Virus record (IMG/VR): IMGVR_UViG_3300021197_001432
Coordinates: 1-39,509 of that record
Origin: a virus
Direction: 5' to 3' (one strand)
Length of the DNA stretch: 39,509 nucleotides
This document shows, in pieces, positions 30,212 to 37,583 of this stretch; within the stretch, counting starts at the first letter, position 1, and every line of letters begins with the position of its first letter. Both the position numbers and the translations under genes were made by a program. The notes below the pieces were generated by a model. That model did not search any database, had not been told where the DNA came from, and worked only from the letters and a program-made list of their open reading frames with translations.

Positions 30212-30585
30212 GCTAAGTCTCCGTGAATTATTAGACCAACTCCACCTTGACTGTCATTCGCTACGCCGCCCATGTGCGTAAAAACATGGAATTGCGAGGC
30301 GGTACTTGTGTCAGTAAATGAACTATTTGCTCCTGCATCATCGTTGTGACCACTACCGTCTTTGTTCAGTGCTGCATATGAATACCAAGCGCTGCTAAAA
30401 GCGTTTCCAAAGTTGTATTCTATTCGGCCCGTACCCTCGTCAACTATCGAACTCACGTTCGTGCTAACTTGGATAGTGTTACTTTCTGTCACATTTGCGT
30501 GTACTTTTGCTGCACTCTGCTTTGTCAACGTAACAGGATCAGTACCATTCGCAGCACTTATTGTATTTGTTCTAACCTCAGACAA
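30208..30585 (-). CDS. Fibre paralogue 1 of the tandem set (125 aa)
   Basis: The most diverged copy: AKVHANVTESNTIQVSTNV then SSIVDEGTGRIEYNFGNAF, a different distal half, and HGDLA at the end. The start is TTG at 30585, overlapping the preceding gene by 8 bp. Together with the next three it makes a head-to-tail array. Confidence 0.62.
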   Translation of the reverse strand: MSEVRTNTISAANGTDPVTLTKQSAAKVHANVTESNTIQVSTNVSSIVDEGTGRIEYNFGNAFSSAWYSYAALNKDGSGHNDDAGANSSFTDTSTASQFHVFTHMGGVANDSQGGVGLIIHGDLA

Positions 30586-31039
30586 TGGACAAGTTCCCTC
30601 CGCTTGTGACGGTCAGAGTGACACTTGATGCAACGGCTAACGGCCCTGCTGCTGTGGCATTTTCGTCTGCGTCTATGGTGACGTTTGTGTTTAAGGTTTG
30701 CTCATTGATCCGAAAGATGTCTCCTGCGCCTGTGGTCGGGCCGACTGTGCCACGTTCACCTTTGTATAGCCCTGCTGTTATTTCAGCACTTTCAAATGTG
30801 TTAAAGGCAACAACTTCAACGTAATCACCAACAGTCAGGCCAGAAGCCATGACAACATCTGAGCCATTGGAAGCTGTGTAGTCAGTGCCGTTTTTGAGGT
30901 GTGAGCCGTTGACATATACATCTAGGAACGATGGAGTATAGCCTGTCGTGGCAAAGGTTGTCTGTGATGCTGTAGCTGTGAAGACATCCCTAGTCTGACT
31001 AGCCTGTGGGACAGGTGTTGTGCCTATGTATCCACTCAT
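30578..31039 (-). CDS. Fibre-module protein with beta domain (153 aa)
   Basis: FTATASQTTFATTGYTPSFL, DVYVNGSHLKNGTDY and TVGDYVEVVAFNTF form the well known beta domain of phage fibre and baseplate-like proteins (QTTF-x-GYxPxFLDVYVNG). The end (LAVASSVTLTVTSGGNLSIV) is a repeated shaft-like pattern. The N-terminus SGYIGTTPVPQ is shared in style with the next upstream gene. Structural. Confidence 0.72.
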   Translation of the reverse strand: MSGYIGTTPVPQASQTRDVFTATASQTTFATTGYTPSFLDVYVNGSHLKNGTDYTASNGSDVVMASGLTVGDYVEVVAFNTFESAEITAGLYKGERGTVGPTTGAGDIFRINEQTLNTNVTIDADENATAAGPLAVASSVTLTVTSGGNLSIV

Positions 31040-31881
31040 TCCCCTGCCTCCAAAGCTGCAACTTTAGTTTTTAGTGTCTCAATTTCTGTGATGGCTTCTT
31101 GCAAGGCTGCGGTAAGAAGTGGCACAAGTTTACTTTGGTCTATGCCCTGCATGACAGGGTTGCCATCATCATCAACCTCATTGTGTGTACCTGTGGTTGC
31201 TTCTGGTACGACTGTTTGAACTTCGTGGGCAATGAAGCCATCAACGGTTGTGTCTGCGTCAGCAATGAAGTTGAACCGCTTTGGCTCTAGCTGCTTGAGG
31301 CGTGTTGTTGCGCTTGTTAGGTCAACCACGTTTTCTTTAAGACGATAGTCTGAGGATGTGTTGTAAGAGGTGGATGAACCGCTTGTCTCTATTGCCCCGA
31401 CAACCCCATTTGGGTTGCTGAAACCTAAAATGTCACGGCTTGATGTCGTGCCAGAATGAAACCTGAACCTGTCTCCACTCCCAGTATTCCAGTAGAAATC
31501 ATCACTTGTGCCAGAATAACTGAAGCTGCCGTTTTTAGAAATACCTCCACTGCTGTCGATGCGCATGCGTTCTGTGCCACCATTTTCAATAATGGTATTA
31601 GTTCCGTCATGTTTAATAATGGTAGATGTTCCACCACCACTTGCGTCATCAAGTTCTATTACGGGTAGATAATTCTGAATTAACAGACCACCTGTTCCGT
31701 CACTGGTTGCATCAACAAGAGTTAAGGTGCGACTAGGCGAACTTTCCCCAATGCCAACCCGATTATTCGTCTGGTCAACATACAGAGTATCGTCACCCTC
31801 AACGTACCGTCCATCAGCCTCTGTCTTGGTGTATCCATCAGCCTGAGTGACGGCTGCTTTGCTTCCGATATATCCTGCCAT
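31036..31881 (-). CDS. Tail fibre with C-terminal S74-type intramolecular chaperone (281 aa)
   Basis: N-terminal AGYIGSKAAVTQADGYTK, a beta-rich shaft (RVGIGESSPSRTL and repeats), then from about 177 the endosialidase-type chaperone: SSDYRLKENVVDLTSATTRL, KRFNFIADADTTVDGFIAHE, VQTVVPEATTGTHNE, and a helical tail EITEIETLKTKVAALEAGE. The Ser-Asp-x-Arg-x-Lys-Glu-Asn site allows self-cleavage after trimer folding. A main candidate for the receptor-binding fibre. Confidence 0.88.
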   Translation of the reverse strand: MAGYIGSKAAVTQADGYTKTEADGRYVEGDDTLYVDQTNNRVGIGESSPSRTLTLVDATSDGTGGLLIQNYLPVIELDDASGGGTSTIIKHDGTNTIIENGGTERMRIDSSGGISKNGSFSYSGTSDDFYWNTGSGDRFRFHSGTTSSRDILGFSNPNGVVGAIETSGSSTSYNTSSDYRLKENVVDLTSATTRLKQLEPKRFNFIADADTTVDGFIAHEVQTVVPEATTGTHNEVDDDGNPVMQGIDQSKLVPLLTAALQEAITEIETLKTKVAALEAGE

Positions 31882-32225
31882 TATGTTTGTTCCATAATTG
31901 ATAGGATGACATCAGTTGCACCAGATGCTGACACCTTCAGTATGTCTGTTGTTTCCATAATGATCTTGCCATCTAGGACTGAAAGAGAGCTTGCTGATGG
32001 TATAGGTGCATTGGTGACAATCTCAACATCTTGGTTGGCTTCGTTGTTAGCCCCTGCACGATTGGCTGTGTCGCTCGACAGCGTAACCGTTGCAGTCACA
32101 CTTGAGCCTGTCGTGTTGCCCAAGACAAGTCCCAGAACGACTGTCGTGGTTGACCCTGCCACTGTGTAGATTGTGTCTAGGGACGTAACCCCTGCTTTAG
32201 TTATTGTCTTGAATGTATTTGCCAT
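31881..32225 (-). CDS. Small beta-rich structural protein (114 aa)
   Basis: Alternating strands (TIYTVAGSTTTVVLGLVLGN, SVTATVTLSSDTANRAG) and LDGKIIMETTDILKVSASG near the end match small proteins found next to fibre genes in marine phages, perhaps a fibre hinge or head fibre. No catalytic motif. It overlaps the S74 fibre gene start by one base (TAATG-type) and shares the same module. Confidence 0.62.
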   Translation of the reverse strand: MANTFKTITKAGVTSLDTIYTVAGSTTTVVLGLVLGNTTGSSVTATVTLSSDTANRAGANNEANQDVEIVTNAPIPSASSLSVLDGKIIMETTDILKVSASGATDVILSIMEQT

Positions 32226-32228
32226 ACC

Positions 32229-32540
32229 CTATCCTAACGCAATTGCCAGAGCCGTAGCTTCGTCTGCGGCTGCGGCTGCTGTTGTTACACCCAAGGCTGT
32301 TACAGCAGCCGCCGCAGAGGTTGCGCCAGTGCCGCCCTGCGCAATGCTGAGCGCGGTTGTGAGGCTCGACAGGCTTGTGATGTCAGAGTTTGCGCCCAAC
32401 GCCGCGCGGTCACTGTTCACAAAGGTTTTCACTTGTGCGCCCGTCAGCTTTTTGGACGTGCCGCTGTCGTTAATTTCAAACTCTTGGGCCGCACCGCCAG
32501 CGCTTGCCGCCGGTAACCCTGATATTTTTACGTTAGCCAT
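32229..32540 (-). CDS. Short fibre protein with QGGTGATSAAAA repeat (103 aa)
   Basis: The start VKISGLPAASAGGAAQEFEI and a middle TSKKLTGAQVKTFVN followed by LSIAQGGTGATSAAAAVTAL form a typical phage tail-fibre repeat unit. Ala/Thr-rich C-terminus. Probably a short fibre or the base of the longer ones. Confidence 0.7.
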   Translation of the reverse strand: MANVKISGLPAASAGGAAQEFEINDSGTSKKLTGAQVKTFVNSDRAALGANSDITSLSSLTTALSIAQGGTGATSAAAAVTALGVTTAAAAADEATALAIALG

Positions 32541-32551
32541 TTTACACCCCT

Positions 32552-32977
32552 TTATGCGAGGGTCAGGATACCATTGCTGCCAATGTCGATTGTAAAAGTA
32601 TCACCGTCATTGAGTGTCAGTGAGCTTCCATAATCGTAGTATCCAATTACAGGGTCATTCGTCACAGTGTCATTGTAAATTACAACGTAACGAAACGCTG
32701 CGACTGCCCCGCCAGATGCAGTTAGCGTCAGGTCGGCTGCACCAAGCTTATATGTGCCAGATGACTGAGCGCTTGTTACACTTGCCAGAGTTCTTGAAGA
32801 CAGGTTTGAGTAACTAATCTGTGAGATGTTAGCCAATACACCGTTTCCGTCTGCTGTAACATTTGTTCCCGCAGTTGGGTCTGTATTAGACAGAGCGACA
32901 ATCAGAGTGTCGCTTCCGAGGTTCATGCCCTCAACCGCATACTCTACAAAGTCATTTACTTTTACGAAAGAAGCCAT
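32552..32977 (-). CDS. Structural protein of the fibre module (141 aa)
   Basis: FVKVNDFVEYAVEGMNLGSD and TLIVALSNTDPTAGTN, then DLTLTASGGAVAAFRYVVIY and YNDTVTNDPVIGYYDYGSSL, form a beta-sandwich-like protein widespread next to adaptor genes in marine podoviruses. It may be a head or tail decoration protein. RBS is AGGAAATAA before the ATG of 32977. Confidence 0.65.
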   Translation of the reverse strand: MASFVKVNDFVEYAVEGMNLGSDTLIVALSNTDPTAGTNVTADGNGVLANISQISYSNLSSRTLASVTSAQSSGTYKLGAADLTLTASGGAVAAFRYVVIYNDTVTNDPVIGYYDYGSSLTLNDGDTFTIDIGSNGILTLA

Positions 32978-32986
32978 TTTATTTCC

Positions 32987-33607
32987 TCAATAACTGTTAA
33001 TTTTCATACGGCGGCCTGATCCACCAAATTTTGCCTGTTCATTGTCCGTAAGAATACCACTTACGGCGTTTCCATACAAAGTTTGCCACACGGCCAACCG
33101 GGCATCTTCGCTCAGATATGGGGCGCTGTGGACAAGTGCGCCGTAGAGATATGCGTCGGGAAAATACGTCAGCATCCAGTTTGTCGTGTTGCTGTCGCTG
33201 AGCGCGGCAAGGCGGCTGTAATAATACAGCTCGGCCGTATAGCTGCCGTCTGGCACGGGGTAGACCTCAAACTCACCGGCGGTGATGGCGTAATATCCGG
33301 GTTCGCCAGATGTGTTCAGCGTGTTGGCTTTGCGGCTCAACAGCTCCGACTGGCTGATCAGCTCCAGCGGGCGGGTGTCATTCGATGTGATATAAAAGCG
33401 GATAGCCTCAGCAAAATCGCTAGGCACTGCGCTGTACTGCGTGTCAATCGTGGCAGTGCTGCGCTTTTCGGAGCGCCAGTGCCGAGCCTGCCGATTGAGG
33501 TCAGCCTCGGCGAGCTGGATAAACGTGGGGATGCTAGACGTTAGATCGTCACGATCAAGGAAATCTGCAACCGCTGTTTTAAGCTCGGCAAATGTGGTTA
33601 TGGTCAT
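32987..33607 (-). CDS. Head-tail adaptor, SU10/P22 gp4-like (206 aa)
   Basis: TFAELKTAVADFLDRDDLTS, IPTFIQLAEADLNRQARHWR, the YSAVPSDFAEAIRF segment, and late YFPDAYLYGALVHSAPYL are characteristic of the adaptor protein that binds under the portal in SU10- and P22-like phages. Length is close to the family. It overlaps the polyvalent gene at its start. Confidence 0.82.
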   Translation of the reverse strand: MTITTFAELKTAVADFLDRDDLTSSIPTFIQLAEADLNRQARHWRSEKRSTATIDTQYSAVPSDFAEAIRFYITSNDTRPLELISQSELLSRKANTLNTSGEPGYYAITAGEFEVYPVPDGSYTAELYYYSRLAALSDSNTTNWMLTYFPDAYLYGALVHSAPYLSEDARLAVWQTLYGNAVSGILTDNEQAKFGGSGRRMKINSY

Positions 33608-35943
33608 TGCAAAAGCCCTCTCATGGGTTGCTGCTGTTGTTGTGTATCTGTCGCTGAAAGAAGCCCGACTGAGGCGGCTGGCGCGGAGGCGTTGCTAAAT
33701 ATCGGCATTCCCTTGTCCGCCATTTTGCGCACCAGGTCGTCCGTCAGGCGGATGCCAAGCACCTCTTTTTCACCGTCGGCGGTTAAAATTGAGGTTTTTT
33801 GGAGTTTGGCGTTTTTGTCAAAACTGCGGATAATTTTTTGCAAACGCTGCGGCACGATCTTGCCGTAAAACTCACCTTGGCCGTGGGTTTGACCCATGGT
33901 CATCTTTTGCACCATGTCAGGATTGCTGATGGTCATCCATTCGTTGCCCGACTGCACGGCGTTGCGAAGCTCTTGGCGCAGAGCAAAATCCACCCACTTG
34001 TTGGTGGAGGCAATGAGCGGGCCGCCGGTTTTGGCTTTTTGCTTATCTATGTCTAAGCCCGTGCTGCGCGCTCTTGAAAGCTTTTCGTATTGATCGCCGT
34101 ACTGCTCTTTCATCTTTACAGCGGCGTCTGTTTTGACAGTCGGGTCTAAGAAATAATCTAAAATTTGCTGGCCGGTGGGGTTAAACGGCGCTGCGTCTGG
34201 GGCTCTGGCTGTAATGGGCACGCCATAATGATGCTTGTAAATATCAGCATCCAAGCCGTAGGACGGGTCATTGTGGAGCGTCCAAACATCGTCAAAGCTT
34301 CTTTCGTGGCGGTAAACATTTTTTGCATGCTCGCGCAACTTGAATAGCTCGCTTGACGCCGCAACGCCCTCGGCAATCCCTTTTTGCTCGTCAAACGTCC
34401 TTGAGCGATAGATTTTGCCATGCTCGCCAAAGACTGCCCCCTCTCTGCGTAGCTGCTGCCCCCAGTCTGACTGCACCTCACCAACGTGGTGAACATTGCC
34501 TGAGCGAAGCGACAGCGGAAATTGAGCTGTGCGCGTGTGAACCATTATGTCGCTTTCGTCGTGGTGCGCAGCGTCAAAGGTTGGGCCGCGTGAGGCATGG
34601 TCAGCGGGGCTGTAAACAAAGCGGTTTTCAGTGTAGTCGCGCGCGCCTTTTGTAAACCAATCAGCAAATTTAACGCCGCTGTCAGCTACGTTTGCCATGC
34701 CGCCAAGGCCGAGGTTGTCGGCTAGCTCAACCACATCCATTGAGCGGGCGTGTTCGTATAAACTGTCATGTGCCATTTCGCGCGCCATGTCCTCGTCTAT
34801 GACATAATCAAGCGCGGCATCTTCATCTGCGTGTATTGTGTAACCCCTTGGGCGTGCGCCGCCACCCCAAGTGCTGGGCGACATCCATGTGTCTGCGCCG
34901 TCGTATTCATCCACCAAAAGCTGCTTAAACTCATCTAAGTCGGTAATATCATGCTCGGCCGCAGCAATACGCAAATCCGCTTCGTCCATGTCTCTGGCTA
35001 GCATATGGTCGCCGTCGTTTAGCCACTGATGCCTTACATCATTTAAATAATAATAAACTTCATCAAGTAAATTTGTCTCAACATAACGCTCAATCATGTC
35101 GTCTGGGTCTGCGGAGCTGTCATCATCAAGCATACCCTCGGCGGTGTTGCTTTCAACGTCGATCATCTTGTCACCGGCGTTGTCCATCAGATAGGACAAC
35201 ACGCCTGCCTTGGTCACTCTCTCCTGGTCGCGGAAATAGGCGTCAAAACCGCTCCACTCCAGCTCATCCTCTTTTGCACCTCGATCCAGCAGCATTTTGC
35301 GGAATTGTTCGTAAGTGCCTTTTTCCTGCGGCAGTTGTTCAGCCGCGCGGACACTTGGGGAATAGGTTGGCAGATCGTCAGGGCGCGCCGGTGGGATCAG
35401 CTCGTCTGGCTCAAGCGGCGGGCCTTGGTTATGGCCGACGCCGCCAAAGTTAGTGCCGACGGTTTGACCGCCGGGTTCTGGTACGCGCAGCCGTGCAGGG
35501 ATTGAGCCTGCGCCAAGCATCGCAAAGCCTGCGCTTTCCATGCCCGCCGATGGCATCTCCTCTGGCGACAGCAAGCCCTGCGCAGCGTTGCGTGGGTTTT
35601 CAACGCCGCGCACCACAGCGCCGACGGCATCCGTTGCCCAATCCTTGAACCGCGTTTGGGCTTGGCCAGATTTCAGCGCATCCCAGATGGACATGCCCTG
35701 CGGCCCTGCGAGCGGCAGGAAAGTTGACGTGTTCATGCCGTCCAGCCCTTGCTCGCCAGCGCGGTCTAAAGCGCCGCTCAACGAGTTGTGATGACGATAC
35801 GCTGCGCGCAACTGGTTGATGCGGTCAGGGGTATAACCGTGCATGCTCTGGCTTTCCGCCAGATAGTTGCGGAAATCAGCAGGAGATAAGTCTAAAACGT
35901 TGGCCATCGGTGCGGGCAGCTCTCCAAATAAGCGTTGCCGCAT
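33604..35943 (-). CDS. Large polyvalent, probably ejected virion protein (779 aa)
   Basis: A modular protein. The N-terminal part (about 1-200) is a virion-like region with a proline-rich linker (about 150-210); a middle acidic part follows (to about 440). From about 450 comes the polyvalent domain with HHVGEVQSDWGQQLRREG, PDAAPFNPTGQ, NKWVDFALRQELRNAVQSG, EFYGKIVPQRLQKIIRSFDK and LTDDLVRKMADKGMPIF. Such domains occur in large proteins delivered with phage DNA. Their activity is unknown to me. Starts at ATG 35943 or, less likely, 35907. Confidence 0.72.
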   Translation of the reverse strand: MRQRLFGELPAPMANVLDLSPADFRNYLAESQSMHGYTPDRINQLRAAYRHHNSLSGALDRAGEQGLDGMNTSTFLPLAGPQGMSIWDALKSGQAQTRFKDWATDAVGAVVRGVENPRNAAQGLLSPEEMPSAGMESAGFAMLGAGSIPARLRVPEPGGQTVGTNFGGVGHNQGPPLEPDELIPPARPDDLPTYSPSVRAAEQLPQEKGTYEQFRKMLLDRGAKEDELEWSGFDAYFRDQERVTKAGVLSYLMDNAGDKMIDVESNTAEGMLDDDSSADPDDMIERYVETNLLDEVYYYLNDVRHQWLNDGDHMLARDMDEADLRIAAAEHDITDLDEFKQLLVDEYDGADTWMSPSTWGGGARPRGYTIHADEDAALDYVIDEDMAREMAHDSLYEHARSMDVVELADNLGLGGMANVADSGVKFADWFTKGARDYTENRFVYSPADHASRGPTFDAAHHDESDIMVHTRTAQFPLSLRSGNVHHVGEVQSDWGQQLRREGAVFGEHGKIYRSRTFDEQKGIAEGVAASSELFKLREHAKNVYRHERSFDDVWTLHNDPSYGLDADIYKHHYGVPITARAPDAAPFNPTGQQILDYFLDPTVKTDAAVKMKEQYGDQYEKLSRARSTGLDIDKQKAKTGGPLIASTNKWVDFALRQELRNAVQSGNEWMTISNPDMVQKMTMGQTHGQGEFYGKIVPQRLQKIIRSFDKNAKLQKTSILTADGEKEVLGIRLTDDLVRKMADKGMPIFSNASAPAASVGLLSATDTQQQQQPMRGLLQ

Positions 35944-36092
35944 ATTACCACATGTAGTTTTAAATCGCTATTTTAGCACAATATGTTGCGGTTTTGGCGG
36001 GTTTTCAACTTGATTAAAAGGCACTTCTTTTTTTGTGCGTTAAGAAAATGCTAAAGGCGCAAAAAAAATTGACCTTTTAGCATTTCTACCCC
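35944..36092. promoter_or_regulatory. Divergent control region with TTTTAGCA sites and inverted repeat
   Basis: TTTTAGCA occurs at 35971-35978 and 36075-36082, with a near copy in inverted form at 36049-36055. AAATGCTAAA (36046-36055) and TTTAGCATTT (36076-36085) form a perfect 10-bp inverted repeat spaced by 20 bp. A leftward promoter may use TTGAAA (complement of 36003-36008) with CATATT 17 bp on. It feeds the late genes to the left. The 13-bp TACCACATGTAGT (35946-35958) recurs inverted at 16593-16605. Confidence 0.4.
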
Positions 36093-36120
36093 TTGAACAT
36101 CTGCCCATTGGGCATATATA
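36093..36120 (+). promoter_or_regulatory. Promoter with an operator palindrome in its spacer
   Basis: TTGAAC (36093-36098), 16 bp, TATATA (36115-36120) is a good sigma70 promoter for the rightward cassette. The spacer contains the perfect palindrome TGCCCA-T-TGGGCA (36102-36114) directly abutting the -10 box, so a bound dimer would block polymerase. TTGACC at 36069 is a possible second -35. Confidence 0.65.
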
Positions 36121-36129
36121 GAGTGTATA

Positions 36130-36462
36130 GGACAATGAAGTCCGCCAAACAGGAGAACGGCATGACTAGCGAAGAAAAAAAGTTGCTCAGCAAGATGTAC
36201 GACAAAAAGGGCAACCTGACGCCATTGGGTGAAAAAGTAATGGCGCACGGCAGAAACGAAATTACGTTAAACATCAGCGACCTTGAGTTGAATGTTCTGC
36301 AAATTGCGATCTTGCATATGATTGAGCTTTGCACTGACGAAACTGAGCAAGAGCAAGATGAAGTATGGGCGGAGCGCTTGACCGCCGCAGAAAATCTGCG
36401 GTTGGCGCTGAATGTTCAAACTCACGCCTTAAAATTTCAAACGGACAATGAAGTCCGCCAAA
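36130..36462 (+). repeat. Repeated 20-bp hairpin leader before two genes
   Basis: Identical 20-bp copies at 36130-36149 and 36443-36462, each with the stem GGAC-AATGAA-GTCC and an in-frame ATG (M-K-S-A-K). Each is followed by a strong ribosome site (AGGAG or GGGAG) and the ATG of the next gene. The coordinates span both copies. Confidence 0.85.
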
Positions 36463-36473
36463 GGGAGAAATGA
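36162..36473 (+). CDS. Hypothetical protein of the rightward cassette (103 aa)
   Basis: TSEEKKLLSKMYDKKGNLTP at the start, then LNISDLELNVLQIAILHMIE and an acidic helix; no family recognised. ATG 36162 has AGGAG at ideal spacing. A nine-residue longer form could start at the ATG inside the leader hairpin (36135). Its 3' end contains the second leader repeat. Charged and soluble, possibly a host-takeover or anti-defence protein. Confidence 0.6.
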   Translation: MTSEEKKLLSKMYDKKGNLTPLGEKVMAHGRNEITLNISDLELNVLQIAILHMIELCTDETEQEQDEVWAERLTAAENLRLALNVQTHALKFQTDNEVRQREK

Positions 36474-36474
36474 G

Positions 36475-36966
36475 ATGACAGACACGACACTTAATTTTGA
36501 TCAACTGAATGATTGGTTGGCTTCTAAAATTAAAACTGAGTTGGCCGATAAGCCTGACCCCGATTGGGGTGGCGTCTTTGGTATGTTTTTCGCTGAAAAA
36601 GACACGCCGATTGAATTGGACGAGGCTGAAACGCTTTACAAAGAAGCAGTGGAATATGGGTTGTTTTTGTGCGCCGATGCGCCGACCAAAGTAAAGCGCG
36701 TTTTTGTAGACACGTTGACCAATTACGATGATGAGCCAATGAAAGGCTTTATTTACTTGGAAGAGGGTGAAGAAGTTTATGACGAGTTTATGGAGAGTAA
36801 TTGGCATATTTTGCTTGAGGGCGACAAATATCACCTACTCTTAGAGCGCAGTGAATATGAGCGCGATGCCACGCCAGAGGGCTTGAAGGAGCTTGAAGGG
36901 TTTTTGTTTAAGTGGATCGCCGATGAATGCGGTTACAGCAAGGTTATTTTGGAAGGGGAAGGGTGA
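36475..36966 (+). CDS. Acidic hypothetical protein (163 aa)
   Basis: Very acidic and rich in aromatic residues: LNDWLASKIKTELADKPDPD, WGGVFGMFFAEKDTP, LDEAETLYKEAVEYGLFL and YLEEGEEVYDEFMESNWHIL. No family recognised. The charge could let it mimic DNA, but that is speculation. ATG 36475 has GGGAG; a start at 36448 inside the leader repeat is also in frame. It overlaps the next gene as TGATG. Confidence 0.6.
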   Translation: MTDTTLNFDQLNDWLASKIKTELADKPDPDWGGVFGMFFAEKDTPIELDEAETLYKEAVEYGLFLCADAPTKVKRVFVDTLTNYDDEPMKGFIYLEEGEEVYDEFMESNWHILLEGDKYHLLLERSEYERDATPEGLKELEGFLFKWIADECGYSKVILEGEG

Positions 36967-37316
36967 TGGCTATGGCAAGCAAGCGATACCCAATAGTGTT
37001 TGGTAATTTCGACAACGGTGAAGCGTTTGACAAGATTTTTGCCGCCGTAAGTCAATATGGCTTTGAGGATAATTCATGGCACAACGACACACAGCCTTGC
37101 ATGGTGCAAGATGGTGGTCACGGCTTTCAACTGACAATTTGGGTTGATTATAAAGACCCCGATTTGGCTGAATATGTTGATGCGCGCAAAGATGGATCAG
37201 TGAAGCAATTCATCTTCTGTGAGCAAAATACCGACACGTTTGAGATTACGGAAGAGTGGCAACACGACGACGTTGACGCGCTGATTGCGCACGTCAAAAA
37301 AGTGATGGAGGCGTAG
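36966..37316 (+). CDS. Hypothetical protein (116 aa)
   Basis: Starts ASKRYPIVFGNFDNGEAFDK and has IFAAVSQYGFEDNSWHNDTQ, GGHGFQLTIWVDYKDPDLAE and a C-terminal helix. A small alpha/beta protein of unknown role. The ATG overlaps the preceding stop (TGATG) and is served by GGAAGGG. An alternative internal ATG is two codons on. It is third in the cassette. Confidence 0.58.
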   Translation: MAMASKRYPIVFGNFDNGEAFDKIFAAVSQYGFEDNSWHNDTQPCMVQDGGHGFQLTIWVDYKDPDLAEYVDARKDGSVKQFIFCEQNTDTFEITEEWQHDDVDALIAHVKKVMEA

Positions 37317-37364
37317 ATGGAAAAGAGCAAATTGCGCGAATACATAGATTTGCATAAGGAGTAA
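37317..37364 (+). CDS. 15-aa leader peptide before the HTH gene
   Basis: A frame of 15 codons (EKSKLREYIDLHKE after Met) with a strong GGAGG ribosome site five bases before its ATG. Its last codons, AAGGAG, make the ribosome site of the HTH gene, so translating it could control access to that gene. Confidence 0.45.
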   Translation: MEKSKLREYIDLHKE

Positions 37365-37366
37365 AA

Positions 37367-37582
37367 ATGCAACCACATGAATTCAACAAGGCGCGGCGTG
37401 AGTTGCGCCTTTCTGCACGTCAGTTGTCTGACATTCTGAACGTGCATACGCGCACCATACGCAAGTGGGAGAGCGACGTTGACAGTCGCCCTGTGAACCC
37501 CATAGCGGCGCGTGTAATGCAGTGGATGTTGGACGGCTATCGTCCGCCAGAATGGCCAGAGAAGCCGTCAGGCAATACCTGA
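37367..37582 (+). CDS. HTH regulator of the cassette (71 aa)
   Basis: EFNKARRELRLSARQLSDIL, then NVHTRTIRKWESDVDSRPV, is an XRE-type helix-turn-helix, ending with a short tail. It likely controls the cassette, perhaps by binding the promoter palindrome at 36102-36114. It ends inside the large terminase gene on the other strand, which overlaps it by 15 bp. It has a good AAGGAG site. Confidence 0.75.
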   Translation: MQPHEFNKARRELRLSARQLSDILNVHTRTIRKWESDVDSRPVNPIAARVMQWMLDGYRPPEWPEKPSGNT

Positions 37583-37583
37583 C
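37567..37583. terminator. Hairpin at convergent HTH and terL ends
   Basis: GTCAGG-CAATA-CCTGAC is a perfect 6-bp stem that contains the stop codons of both convergent genes. There is no T-tract on either side, so it may only protect or separate the mRNA ends. Confidence 0.4.

Larger units (their letters stand above)
28292..30222 (-). repeat. Four identical 14-bp cassette junctions GGAGACTTAGCATG
   Basis: Exact copies lie at 28292-28305, 29437-29450, 29805-29818 and 30209-30222 (minus strand). Each encodes G-D-L-A of one gene, carries GGAG as ribosome site, and joins its TGA stop to the next ATG as ATGA. They mark the 3' end of each paralogue. The range given here covers all four copies and the genes between them. 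Confidence 0.9.

Noticed and set aside
26421-32977. Diversity-generating retroelement acting on the fibre genes
   Set aside because: No reverse transcriptase gene and no template repeat are seen in the window.
36135-36161. First cassette gene starting at the ATG within the hairpin leader
   Set aside because: Possible, but the ATG at 36162 has a far better ribosome site; kept only as an alternative.
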